A stretch of DNA of 64,000 nt from Hybos culiciformis (GCA_964007475.1 OZ023273.1:127776732-127840731); one strand, 5' to 3'; shown: positions 39,001 through 50,962, numbered from the stretch's first letter. Notes: generated by a model from the letters alone, not told the origin. A program made the numbers and translations.

Positions 39001-39398
39001 CAGCGTTTCTCAACCTTTTTGCTATTGCGACCTATAAAATATGAGTACAAAATAACGCGACCCTCAATCTGAAAATGGTATGCATTGACAAGTAGAAGAA
39101 ATGAAAGACGCACCTTTAAAATGTTTAATTATTTTCATTTTAATGACTTATTTGTTGTTGACAATCATTTGATAATTTATTAAGTCTGGCTCAAAAAATT
39201 TACTCAATTATCAATGTTAAAACAGCAATCTTTTGAAAAATAAGGTAAAGGTTAATTCTTCTTACGTAATCAAAATATTTTATTATTTTTGAAAAAATAT
39301 ACAGTAGCATTTATAATAGAATTTTTTCATTAAAACGACCCATTGAAAATCTTTCGCGACCCAAATTCGGGTCGCGACCCTAAGGTTGAGAAACGCTG
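39001..39398. mobile_element. 398-bp hAT MITE with Charlie/SPIN-like ends
   Basis: Starts CAGCGTTTCTCAACC and ends with the inverted copy GGTTGAGAAACGCTG, inside a perfect 8-bp duplication GTATAAAA (38993-39000, 39399-39406). Just inside both ends are GCGACC motifs. Known SPIN and other Charlie-group hAT elements begin CAGCGGTTCTCAACC followed by CGCGACCC, so these ends fit that group. There is no transposase; it lies about 0.3 kb upstream of the crotonase start. Confidence 0.9.
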
Positions 39399-39406
39399 GT
39401 ATAAAA

Positions 39407-39778
39407 TATTCAGGGCTGTCAAGCCGAATTCTCTCTTTTTAAAATAGTGTTATATAGGTAGGTATATTATAATGGTTGGTGTTTTAAATTAAAAATTTGT
39501 CCATTACACCATTATGTTAATATAAATAAAAATTATTTCAAATTTGATTTTCTACAGGAAGGATAACATCTTAAATAATGATGAGTGCAAAAGAGTACAA
39601 CAATGACACAACGTTGGTGTGCATGTTTGTTTGTTTCGTTGGTTTGGAAGTTGTTAGCCACTGTCAAAAGTAAAATCCAGCCAGCGACATAAGTGACAAC
39701 ATGAAACATCTCAAATGCAACGCAACGCAACATTAGAACTTTTAAAAGCGACAATTAAAATAAATAATAACAAAAGAG
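39407..39778. other. Short intergenic stretch between two transposons
   Basis: Composition is less AT-rich than usual at 39590-39740. A 31-codon plus-strand frame starting MMSAKEYNNDTTL near 39579 ends at a possible donor, but I could not connect it in phase to a convincing second exon. Confidence 0.3.
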
Positions 39779-39786
39779 CAGCAAAT

Positions 39787-40467
39787 CAGAGGGCGAAGTC
39801 GTGTCGACTCGCATCGACTTAATCGAGCTAGTCGGCACAATTTTCGAGTCGCCGCTGCTGGTTCTTTTTTATCGACTCAGGTCGACTAGCTGCTGCTGAA
39901 CTTTTATTCGACTTAGTCGACTAAAATCCTTTTTTTTTTGTTTTTTTTGTTTTTTTTTTTTTGTTTTTTTTGTTTTTTTTTTTTTATTTTTTTTTTTTTA
40001 TTTTTTTTAGAAAAAATGCGGGTACTTTTCCGTTAGCCGGGCGCTTTTTGCGGCGCAAAATAATTTTACGGCGCACATGTATGGCGCGAAAAATGTTAGT
40101 GAAAACTTATGGTAATTTAAAATGAATAGTTTTTTCGTGTATCGGTGGGACGGGTATCCTGTAAATTTCTGCGCAACAGTCCCCGTCCCATTCGCATCGC
40201 GCGAAGCGCGCCAAGGCAAAATAAAAAATAAAAAAGGTGCCCTAGGGGGTCCCCCGATACACGAAAAAACTATTCATTTTAAATTACCATAAGTTTTCAC
40301 TAACATTTTTGGCGCCGTAAAATTTTTTTGCGCCGCAAAAAGCGCCCGGCTAACGGAAAAGTACCAAAATGCGATTTAGTCGACTAAGTCGAGCTGGTCG
40401 CTAAGAGCTGCTGGCTATTTTTACCACAAGCCGCTGCTGACCAAAAATCAAACGACTTCGCCCTCTG
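39787..40467. mobile_element. 681-bp hAT-type non-autonomous element interrupted by a nested element
   Basis: The ends are inverted copies of CAGAGGGCGAAGTCGT, flanked by a perfect 8-bp duplication CAGCAAAT (39779-39786, 40468-40475). The subterminal arms are rich in GTCGACT / TAGTCGA and GCTGCTG repeats. A long T-run interspersed with single G or A occupies 39930-40008. Without the nested insert (40021-40365 plus its duplication) the element is about 328 bp. No transposase. Confidence 0.93.
40021..40365. mobile_element. 345-bp foldback element nested in the hAT-type element
   Basis: Almost the whole length is one inverted repeat: both ends read GGTACTTTTCCGTTAGCCGG inward, and the match continues through GGGCGCTTTTTGCGGCGC to CGTGTATCGG near the centre. 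It is flanked by its own perfect 8-bp duplication AAAATGCG (40013-40020, 40366-40373). The left arm has a small insertion (CACATGTATGGCGCGA region) absent from the right arm. The 8-bp duplication fits hAT or P-type integration; the termini do not show the CAG of typical hAT. Confidence 0.92.
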
Positions 40468-40475
40468 CAGCAAAT

Positions 40476-42184
40476 GTCAAAAATAATATTTTTGAATAAA
40501 ATGTAAACAAAAAAATGTTAAATGCTTATCTAATCACTTCACATTAACTTGAAATAATTGATTTATTTATTATAAGTAATAAATTTAGAATGAGATGAGT
40601 TTAAAAAAAAAACATTTTATGAAATTTATAATATGTATTTTAATAAGTTTTCTTTTTTTTATTTAAACAGAATTAACCGCGAGTCATTCTAGTAAAATAG
40701 CATTTGCGATTTTATTATATTTTATACCAACGCGACAAAATGTATTTTTCTTAAACTCTGGGATATACCGAAAGCGACGGACGCGATCATGAAATATTAA
40801 AATATGTACATGAAAATATATGAAATCGGGCAACTCGACTATAAATACAAATTGTAAACAATATAAAGAACTAAACTAGCGGTGGTAAATGGAACTAGGC
40901 ATAGTTTTTGGGAAGAAAAAAATTATACTAGATAACAATCCTGTTTATTACCCCTGGACCCATCTCACTTATTATTTATTTATGTACAGTTAAAAAAAAA
41001 CTTACATAAAAAACGATAAAAATTAAAAAAAAAGTTTCTCCTTTTTCTTTTGGCTTATTATGAAAATACTATGTAGAACTAGACTGTTATTATAGGGTTT
41101 GAATTAAAAATATGTTTTCTCAGACTCTTTAAAACCCTTAAAATTCTGACATAACAATAAACATGACATGCGAAGTTATGTTCCAGGGAAAAATTTTTTA
41201 AATTAAACTTTGTAACTTCCTTATTGCATAAATAAAAATGTTAATACTAATTTATGGTTATCTTTGTATAGCATATTGAAAGATCATTGCACTTTCTTTG
41301 TTTCTTACCAAAAAAAAAAACTCTTAATGATGAATTAATTTATTCATATTTTGCTTTCATTTTTTTTTATTTTTATTTTTTTGTTTTACTTTATTGATAA
41401 TACCTGCTAATTTAAAAAAAACAACCAAAAATTGATTTTATTGAATTAAAAAGATAAGAAAATTATAACGATGATATTAATTTATTCATTCACGTTTCTG
41501 ATTATTATGATTTACTACTAAATATTAATCGATCCCACTTGAATTTATGCATTTAAAATTAAAAAATTTATTTTATATTTCAATTTCACTTCTAAATCAA
41601 AAATTTCTAAAATTGTACAATATATTTTCAATGTATACATGATTTTCTTGAATTCCAAATAATTTTTCTCATAATACTAGAAGTGCCTTTTTTATTCTAG
41701 GTTGATAAGATTTACAATCTGCCTCCTCAAAAATTTTCGCCAAATTTATATAAATGTATGCATTAAACTTTATCTAAATGAGAATTTTTACTATTTATTA
41801 TAAATTGATTCATAAATATTTTCCATAAACACGTATTTAATTCCTTATAAATACTACATAGCAATCACCATTTTCACATAGCAACGGTTTATTATATTTC
41901 CTTGCGATGAAATAAGTTGTTTTATTAATAATATATTTGTAGGGCTCTAGATATTTATGTATATACAGTTTAAATTCAATAAAAATTCTAAAATTGCAAA
42001 TAAAAAGGCGCTTCATTTGATAAACAAAAATTTATCAAAGTTTGCTAAAAATAATTAAAAAATTAAAAATTTACTGTAATTTGATAGGGATAAATATTGT
42101 AAATTGATTAAAAATTTAATAGGTACAAATGACGGTCGATTTTTTTAATCTTTTAAAATTACTTTACAAAAAAGATACAATATT
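40476..42184. other. Intergenic AT-rich DNA
   Basis: After a good-looking plus-strand acceptor (TTTAAACAG at about 40670) there is a 37-codon open frame (LTASHSSKIAFAILLYF) that ends in a stop near 40790. It could be a terminal exon but has no partner. The rest is A/T tracts. Confidence 0.3.
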
Positions 42185-42438
42185 TCAAAAATAAATAAAC
42201 TTTTTATGATCTTTTTTACTATCCGCAGTAAACCATTGCCTATGACTTTCAAAGTACCTATTTTGAAAAATTCGGAGTCTATCTAGATCCACTTTTAACC
42301 TACGGATACTTCTGTAAGTGCTCTTAAAGTTATCTGTAAATTCTATTTTTCGATCATGGATTAGTCCAATATTATCCAATATATTTAAAAGAAATAATAA
42401 TTTGACATAGCGAATAAAAAAGGACTTTAAAATCCAAT
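42185..42438 (-). CDS. Possible terminal exon of an unrecognised gene
   Basis: The minus strand is open for about 87 codons to a TGA at 42185, with a plausible acceptor (AATATCAAG) at 42439. The peptide begins WILKSFFIRYVKLLFLLNIL and continues DNIGLIHDRKIEFTDNFKS and LKVDLDRLRIFQNRYFESHR. The balance of charged and aromatic residues is better than in chance frames of this DNA, and the pattern is helical. There is no in-frame ATG, so it is either a 3' exon or a relic. No family recognised. Confidence 0.3.
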
Positions 42439-44099
42439 CTTGATATTAAAATTAAATCATACACATACTGAATTAAATTTCTTAATAGTTTTAACGCATT
42501 TATATTCGTTCATCATGTGATCAAACACTTTATAAATCAGTAACAAATTTTTTAATAGTACTATTCAAAATTTCAAAGCACGAAAAACGTTTTTCTTAGA
42601 ACTTGAAAGAATCAATGACATCAGACTTTATTTAAAAAATTAATATTTGTAAAATTTGAATTAAAATAAAAGTAAATTCATCATATCAAAAAATTTGATA
42701 ATATTGTTGAGCTCATATTTGTTTTATCAAAATAAGTTAACCGATTAAAATTGTATACCAAGCTATCATCGTTGTATACATTTTCAGCACGATAAACAAT
42801 TCAATCTTGTAATAATTTTGTTCATGTACACAAATTATATATGTACATAACATATCGCGATTTCCACAAAAAAAGTAAGCCGTTTGTAACCCGTACGTAA
42901 TTTATATTTTGTTAGGAAAACTTTTTTATTTTTACTGGATTCGGAACAAACTTAAACTATGGTTGGGCTTAATTTTCCTCTACTTTGCAGAAACACTAAC
43001 ATTTTTGAAATCTGGTAAAAAACAAAAAAGTTTTCTTATCAAAATATGGATTACGTACGGGGTACAAAAAAAGTACTTTTTTTACGGAAATCGCGATATG
43101 TATATAGGAAACAACATTAATTGTTTGTTAACACCATCAACTTCACGAAAATCTATTTTTTAACATTTAACATTATCAGAACTAAACTTGAAATTTAATT
43201 AATGCGTTTTAATTTAATTTTACCCTCATTATAAGATAAGATAAGTTTTATATACAAAATTTTCATTGCCAGAAGAATATGAAAAGATATTCCTATATGT
43301 AATAGACTCACAAACGGTTAAAAAATTTTACTAGAAATGTAATGATTTATTTTTTCCACTTGAAATTCATAGGTGCATTCATCGTTATTCTCATAGTCTT
43401 ATTGAAATTCAGTTCAAAATGTTAACATAATTTATGATTTTCGACGATATGTTTATAGCAGATATAATAGTAAATCCCAATCGTAGTCAGATCGATAAAC
43501 ATTCCCACAAAAAAAAAAATCTCTCTTCATTATGAATTATGTGCTCTTTTTAAAAATAAAAAGTAATTCATATATCTTGTACATATGTATATCTTTATTT
43601 ACATAAACAATAATATTTACAATTTCAATTCACGCAATATATGATTCGCTTATTCTCATTACTTTGAAAATTTCACATAAAAATGTACTTATGTATAATA
43701 AAAAGAAAACATAAAATCTTATTAAAAAAATTTTGTTGTCATACCGGCTAATTTTTAAAAACTATAACACATTACAATTTCATATAATATATATCACTGG
43801 AATAATACTCCCCAAGAGCAATAAGCTAGACATATTATGCCTATATAAAAAATAAATCTAGTAAAAATTGAGAATAATTTTTTTCTACTGTTAAATTCAT
43901 TTAATGAATTTAATTCTCTGATAATAAAGAAAAATATATAGTATTAAACTTTTTATTGAGTCGGTCAAAAAAAAAAAAATTACATAAAAAAAAAATAATA
44001 AATTTTTGTTTCACTTTTCATAACATTTTTACCTGAATTTTAATCTAGACATGTAGTCTTGTTCAATAATAAAATTTATTTATTTTATTTTTTTTTTCA
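42439..44099. other. Intergenic DNA with one inverted-repeat element
   Basis: Holds the MITE at 42851-43100. The remainder is AT-rich with A- and T-runs (for example 43509-43520 and 43970-43996) and no supported gene. The last part is probably the 3' UTR of the exon at 44100. Confidence 0.4.
42851..43100. mobile_element. 250-bp inverted-repeat MITE
   Basis: The two ends are inverted copies for about 90 bp: CATATCGCGATTTCC at the left, the same sequence inward from 43100 at the right, then matching blocks AAAAAAAGTA, CCCGTACGTAAT and GAAAACTTTTTT. The copies differ by scattered changes, so it is not very recent. No clear target duplication; the flanks are TA-rich. The plus-strand frame across it (42909-43163) is a by-product. 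Confidence 0.8.
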
Positions 44100-44141
44100 T
44101 TAATCAAAAACACGGTGACCGTCATTCGTGAAGCACGCGCG
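44100..44141 (-). CDS. Probable terminal coding exon of a minus-strand gene
   Basis: A strong acceptor on the minus strand (TTTTTTTTTTTACAG at 44142) is followed at once by a GC-rich block in very AT-rich surroundings. In one frame it reads RACFTNDGHRVFD and stops (TAA at 44100-44102). A second frame is also open for longer (RASRMTVTVF and on), so frame is uncertain. Upstream exons would lie to the right, perhaps far. Gene not recognised. Confidence 0.35.
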   Translation of the reverse strand, partial: RACFTNDGHRVFD

Positions 44142-47100
44142 CTGTAAAAAAAAAAATAAATAAATATAAAAAAGAAAATAATTTTTAATTTTCTTCTGTT
44201 CAAATTTGAGTTATTCTGAATTTAATACATATAAAATTTAATATCAATAGTAGACGGTATTTTTTTTTGTATGTTAAACTTACTGAGTGAATGAAAGTTT
44301 TCAAAGATATACATCATTTGTGTCCTTTCAAAAGGATTATTTATATTGAAATAATCAAATATGAAATAAAGAGAAAAGCTTTTAAAATAAAATTTTTATA
44401 AAAGCTTTTTTCTAAAATTGCAAAAAAAAAAAAACGCGACTCTTTTTAATCTGGCGCGAAGCGTTCAAAAATAATTATTTAAGCTTTGGTAATTTTGGGT
44501 ACGAGCAGAAAGCTTAAATTCCCTATAAAAATTGTCAACTTTTGACAATTGCGAATTAGAAAAATAAATTCCGAACATCAAACAAATAACCTTGCAAGTA
44601 TTTAGATTTTCAAGTATCAATCGCAGAGAAATCTAATCGTTATAACAAAAATTCTGAAATAATTTTTTTTTGTTCGGGATTTCCACTTTAATTCTATGAA
44701 GAAAAAATTTAACTAGGTAAACCAGTTTCGTATGACTTCGAGGTAAATATTCAATACTAATTGTTTTTAACGATTTATTTCTTACAATATTTTTTCACGC
44801 TTATACCTAATATAAACATCCTTTAAAAATAGAAACCCGTCATAAAAATCTAAACTATTTATTTTTTGCTTCGAAAATAAATATTATAAAAAACTTTTAC
44901 ATAAAATACATTTATATAGCTAGCTATCAACAAAAAATAAAACTTAAACAAAAATAAATACAAAAAAAAAGAGAATTTTATAAACCAAAAATTAAAATTA
45001 CAAAAATTATTATTTGGAATTTATTGATTAATTTATGCTATTTATTGTGGATTAGTTAAATTAAAAAAATTAAATCTCCATGGAGATATTACAAGGTAAG
45101 TTCATTCATGGAATTTATAGAAAATGCTTAGAAAACAAAAATCAACAACACACATACTAAAAACTTAAAAACGACCGTGTGTAGTTAAGTAATGCTAAAT
45201 ATTAAATATTTTAAAGTTTAAAATAAATATTACTTAAAAATAAGATTTCATAATTTTTTTTTATATCACTATTCTGTTTATTTTGATTTTTATATATCTT
45301 GTTTGTTACATATAAATATTAACTATTTTGAATCTTCAATAAAGCTCTAATACTTTCGTATTATTAAAGTAAGTGATCAATATCATATTCACTTCATTGC
45401 AAATACCTTGTCTAGAGAATAAGTTTTCGAAATGCATTCCTTATATGGAAAACTAGAAATTTATATGTAAATTCAAAATTTGAATAGTTTCAAACCAAAA
45501 CAAATAACTTAATGAGAAAATCACGTCAGTCTTTACTAAGCCATATTATTGCTGATTTGATATGCGGCAAAAATGGTTGCCGGTTTTTTAAATTATAATG
45601 ATAACAAGATTAATTTATCCAACTTATTATAATTATATCAAAACAACGAGAAGAAAATTTAAATATGATTTTATTAATTTCATTATAATAGTTTTTATAA
45701 TTTATTAAAACATACAGATTTATATACTGTTAAGGCAAATGAAAATAATTGTGATGTTGTTAAGAATTCTCTCTATATAAAAATACATCGTAATGTATGA
45801 TTAATAGAAAAAAACGCTATGATTTCATCCGTTCTTTCACTATAATTTTAATTTTAATTAATTTTCCACGCCTTTTAACAGAAATTAAAACTACGAAAAA
45901 GTTAAAAGAAATTATTACTGCGATATAAAATATAAAAATATTTAAATAAAATTTAGACATAGGTAATTAGACAGAGCAATTAAATTTATTCACTTGAACA
46001 CGTAGAACACGCAATTTTGCGAATATATTCTTCTTTTTTTTTTTTTGCAAATTAACTATCCAAGTGAAAACTTTAAATTTTCAAAGAATGAATCTATTAA
46101 AAAAAATTATTCAAAATGAAAATTGTCTGCAAATTTTTCTTTTTAACAATAAGATTTTAATTTTTTTAGAATGTTCACTCAAAAGTATTTTTGCCACAAA
46201 ATAATATAATTTTTTATTTTATATGTGATAATTTGTCTTATTTAATCTTCTTCCAGTTTTGATTGGAATTGTCTGTTATTTAAAATTTAATTTCATTAAG
46301 TTGTTTTCAAATAAAAATTAAAATATTACGAAATTTTTCAAAAGCCGACTTTTAATATTATTTATTCATCGGAAAAATAATCTTTATAGGATTTCTGATT
46401 TTAGACGAAGTACAACAGACCTAAGATTTCTGTTTTTAAAAAATGTCCTGTTTATGCTTATGACAAATTTGCTTTGAATGTTTTGTGATGTATGTATATA
46501 TAATTATTTTTTTGTTTACTTAATTTTTCCATTAGAAAAAGAATTAAATATTTTATCTTGTCTACATACGAAACATCAGAGTTTTTTTTCTGTACATTCA
46601 ATTAAAAATATGTATATGTAACGAATAATCTGAATTAATAAATTATAATATTGAACAACACACAGGAAAGGATTCTTGCATATGATTAATAAATAAAAAC
46701 TTATTTAAAAATATTTCCAAATTTTCATAAAAATTTTATATATTTAATTATAAATATATTACATACATAAAGTAAAAGGAATATGAACGATTTTTTTTAA
46801 ATTTAAAACCATAATCCACACTGTAAAAATGAGTAAAATTGTTTCGCAAAAATTCTTTAAAAGATAGCCGGTCTGGAATATACATTTTTATATGATTAAT
46901 GGTTCATTTTTATACTTCTTTCTTTTAAACTCAAGACATTTTTAAAATAAATGGCTTTTAATTAGATGTGTACACAAGCAAAAATGCCACAGAACACTTT
47001 TGCTATATACATATACATATTTGAAATTCAATAAACCTATATTTATACTTTTAAAGTTAATCTTTTTACCATTATTAGAAGTTATGAAAAACAAATCAAA

Positions 47101-49689
47101 ATTTTAATACCTATGAATGTTATTTCCTTCTTACACTATATGATAAGTTTTAGTTTTAATAAAACGAATATATTGTGAGTATTACCAAATTAATGTTAAT
47201 TTTTATTTCTAATATTCTCTATATAAAAAAATTATTAAATTATACAAATTATTTATTTAATTAACATTTTTCAACTAAACTGGTTTTTTTTTTCTATTTA
47301 AATGTTAAGAAATATTTTTAAAGAAGTTTATAGCCGCTTTTTTTTGTGAATAAAATTTTTTAAACCTCTTATAGTAATTTCGTATATTTACTAATTTATT
47401 AATAACTTTACACTCTCTATATAGAAACTGCAATACATAATAATAAAAATTATTGATTTCTAACCTTCGTATTTATTTATATAACACGCAATTCTTATAG
47501 TTTTCATTCTTTGTAAGAAATTTCATTTAAAAGTTGTTAAGAAGATACATTAGGGTAATAACAAAAATATAATTTTTATTTAACTTATAAGTCGATAAAC
47601 TAAATATAGGATTTGATTTGTCAGCAGAATAATGTGTGACAGTACGTCAGATAGTTTACCTATACATAATTGTTGAAAGTATAAAATAGGAAGTTTCAAG
47701 CATTAATATCCTAGTGCGGAACTAATTATTCTTGTAAGCGTTTAAATTCAGCCAAAACTTATTTAATTCTTTACTAATCTCGTTTGTCAAATATATAATT
47801 GAACTTCGAGTCATTTTCACTTAATTTATTCAAATTCAATTTATCCAAAATTTATTCTAAATATAATTTATCTCTCTAGGACTAAAATTCTTTGCATATG
47901 AATGTCAATACTACCAGCACTTGTATTTAACTGGTTTTTTTCATCTGAATTCAATGTTATAGTGAAGAATTATTTTATAAATATTTTTTTTTGTTTGAGT
48001 TATTTTGTTGTGGACAACATTTATTAGATTTTTTTTCGTTATTAATTAGCAATTTTGTCAATGGCAAATTGTAAATAAAAACTGTAAGAAAACCTGACTT
48101 ACATTTATGTGTATAGTTGCTAACGTTTAACTACTAAATAATAAAAACATTACAAAAGCTTTACAACAAAAAAAAAAGACGAAAGAAAAAATTTTAATTT
48201 TCATATACATGAATATATATTTTAAAAGCAGAAAATGACATCATTTACGATTGAATTAAACAATTTTTGTTTCTTTTATTTATTTATAATTTAAAACGTT
48301 TTTTCAAACATTTTTTTTTTTTTCGATTATAACTTTTACATACAATAAAAAAAAAAAAAAAGCTAAATATTTTTGTGAAATAAATGACATCAATTTTATT
48401 CTTTTTTTGGCAATTTTTCGTTTTCAATCAATCTGCAAAAGAGAAATTTTCAATAAATTGAAATTCAATTAAAATATTTATTTTTTAATTTTTTCTTAAA
48501 AGTTCCATAAAACTTCCAAATTTGGAACTTGTGATTTAAAAAAGATTTTTACTAAATTTTAATATGAATATACTTTGTTTATGGATATCGTAATGATTAT
48601 AAAGAGATTTATTAAACCTATATATTTTATTGCTTATATTGAATTGGCAATTATTCTTATATTTTACATTCTTTTTCGCGGTGAACCCATAATAAGGATT
48701 TTTTCTGTGTCAAAACTGTTTCACAGTCAGCATTCACTAATGGAACCACTTAATTACACCATGAATTTTGTTATTGATAACTGCTGAAAATTTTTAAAAT
48801 CGACCACCTTCTAAACAATAGTATCTATACATCGGAACATAGTTTTATATAATTTTGAAAAAATAACTATGAAGATGTATTCAATTTGAGTATTATTGCA
48901 GTTCCCATGAAAATTCATTAAAATTTTAATTTACATACTTTATAATTAAAGTTATTTCAGAATTGAAAATAAAATTATTATACGTTTGGGTAAAGTTTTC
49001 CATTTCAAGGTCACATTATATTGATTTCCACACATATTAGCATAATATAATTTTTTTTTTTTTTTTTGTAAAGGAGTGGCAACATTTTTTTATTTTTATT
49101 TCATTTTAAATTAGAATCCAGAATATATATATATATCTATATACAAAAGAAAGATTTTACTTTTAACAAATAAAAGTATTATTTTAAGTAAAAATTTTCT
49201 ATTCTAAATTCTAATTAAAATTTTTTAAAAATAATCCTTATCAATTTTTTAAACTCATAAATTTTTATTTTCATTTAACGTCTATTTTAAAAGTATTAGT
49301 GACATAGTTTTTTGTATAGAATTTACAAGATGAAAGCTTCATCAAAATAATCATGCACAAAAAATAATAATAATAATATAGTATAGTGCATAATTATTTT
49401 TTTCCATAATAAATATTGAGCTTTTTTTTTACCTAACTTTAAGGATTATTTCGCTTTATGTCAACGGTGGCGTGATGTATTTTTTAAGGATGATAAAATA
49501 TCATTACAGTATCAAATATATAACAGTGTTATTTTAGAAATATCAAAAAGATGAATTTAATTAATATTTACAGTTCTTGTTATATTAACTATGATTATAG
49601 TTGAATGACAGTAGAATCAAATAAATAATTCTATCAAACTATTTTTTCTTTTTATTATAATTTTTGTTATATTTAGATCACATTTAGAT
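44142..49689. other. AT-rich non-coding DNA, possibly intronic
   Basis: Contains the isolated start-exon candidate at 45080-45095. A GC-richer patch at 44433-44462 (CGCGACTC.. CTGGCGCGAAGCG) has no clear role. A TTTTGACAATT palindrome lies near 44535. No other supported feature. Confidence 0.35.
45080..45095 (+). CDS. Possible first coding exon (five codons plus one base)
   Basis: ATGGAGATATTACAAG is followed by GTAAGTTC, a near-ideal donor, and preceded by TCTCC. The peptide would be MEILQ, phase 1. Downstream exons are not visible. It resembles the candidate at 60063 in strand, brevity and phase. Support is limited to the start and donor motifs. Confidence 0.2.
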
Positions 49690-49698
49690 GTCTCAATC

Positions 49699-50255
49699 GG
49701 CGAAGTGCAATAACTCATCGGTACTTAACTCATTGGTCGATTTTGGATAAGTTATATCCATTTTAACTCATCCGGAAATTGGCCGATGAGTTATATCCTT
49801 TGGAATGACATAACTCATCCACCTCAATGCTTATTTGTGACAAACACTACGGTACTTATTCCTTGGCCGATGATTGGCCCCATTTTTGTGTTAGCAGTAG
49901 AGGGAGTGTCCCAGAACGAGAAAAGGGGGCGGAGGGTGAGGGCTGCGGGCGGGCGGACTGGTGTTTGGTCAGTGGGATTTGCGGCGCCGCCCCCTTCTCG
50001 TTTTCTGGGACACTCCCAATACTGCTAACACAAAAATGGGGCCAATCAGGTCGGTAAATGTAATGTATTTATCTTATCGGCCAATGAGTAAGTACCCAAG
50101 TTTTTGTCACAAATCACAAATAAGCATTGAGTTGGATGAGTTATGTCATTCCAAAGGACATAACTCATCGGCCAATTTTCGGATGAGTTAAAATGGATAT
50201 AACTTATCCAAAATCGACCGATGAGTTAAGTACCGATGAGTTATTGCGCGGACCC
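49699..50255. mobile_element. 557-bp long-inverted-repeat element with 9-bp duplication, Mutator-like
   Basis: Flanked by a perfect 9-bp duplication GTCTCAATC (49690-49698, 50256-50264). Nearly 250 bp at each end are inverted copies: GCAATAACTCATCGGTACTT, TCGATTTTGGATAAGTTATA, GCTTATTTGTGAC, GGCCCCATTTTTGTGTTAGC and GGGAGTGTCCCAGAA all recur in reverse on the other side. The short unique centre (about 49916-49985) is strikingly G-rich. Nine-base duplications with long termini are characteristic of Mutator-like elements. The outermost 10 bp of the two ends match poorly. Open frames inside are by-products of the GC content. Confidence 0.9.
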
Positions 50256-50264
50256 GTCTCAATC

Positions 50265-50774
50265 TTATAATTGAATAATTTTGATTAGTTTGCAATAAAA
50301 TAAAGTCTCACTCCAATTCTCACCAATTTTGGAAGACTAAATTTTATATATATTGTATATACGTAAACCAATTTAATTTACATTTAAGGGATATAAAAAC
50401 CTAAATAATCTAAAAAGTCATAATAGTTACATAATATCACAACTTAAATAATGATGATCAATTCAAATTAATTATACAAATCAATTACGGATTGCGGTTG
50501 ATTTATGATCAATGCGCTAAAAATTAATTGAACACAATAATTATCAGATAAATTTAATATTATTTTTTAATTACTTTTAATATAGGATACTCTTGATATA
50601 CTTTATAAATAATATGACACTAACCAAAATTGCGGTATAACAATATATCAACTTGTAATTAAGATAGTGAATTCTAATTAGAAACTCATTATAAAAGATT
50701 TATGTCGAACATTAATCGACTGAATATAAATTTACATGTTTTGAAAATTTCAAAAAACGAAATTAAGTTATCTA
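50265..50774. other. Intergenic AT-rich DNA
   Basis: Nothing recognised; if the exon at 50775 is real its promoter would lie here. Confidence 0.3.
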
Positions 50775-50962
50775 ATGAAAGTGTCTCAAAATCAAGAACC
50801 AATTAGAACAGAGCTTTGGCGTAGCATAGTTTTTAGGCTTATTTCTAAAATAAAATTTCTTCATTACAAAAACTATTTAGATTCATTACTTTTCCAACTT
50901 TTCTTTGAAAATAATGAAATTAAAAGAATTGTTTGTGTATGCATACTTCTTATTCTTATGAA
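50775..50962 (+). CDS. Possible first exon with KIX/MED15-like peptide
   Basis: From ATG 50775 the plus strand is open for 62 codons to a good donor (ATGAA|GTAAGTCC, exon end 50962, phase 2). The peptide contains ELWRSIVFRLISKIKFL and later SLLFQLFFENNEIKRI. The KIX domain at the N-terminus of Mediator subunit MED15 has the form W(R/Q)S..FR...(I/V).KI..., then (H)VFQKA.T..EY...VA.LI.H, so the layout is similar by eye, including the position near the N-terminus. The match is weak and lacks the conserved Glu-Met-Glu-Asn-His stretch, so this may be a diverged paralogue, a relic or chance. No further exons were found. Confidence 0.25.

Noticed and set aside
39533..39754. Minus-strand 73-codon frame upstream of the crotonase
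   Set aside because: No splice or start context linking it to the crotonase; the frame begins beside a transposon.
40007..40219. Minus-strand 70-codon frame
   Set aside because: Falls within one arm of the nested foldback element and crosses its end into the T-run.
42909..43163. Plus-strand 84-codon frame
   Set aside because: Runs through the loop and right arm of the MITE at 42851-43100.
49786..50191. Three overlapping plus-strand frames of 76-80 codons
   Set aside because: They lie inside the inverted-repeat element and arise from its GC-rich centre; no homology to a transposase.
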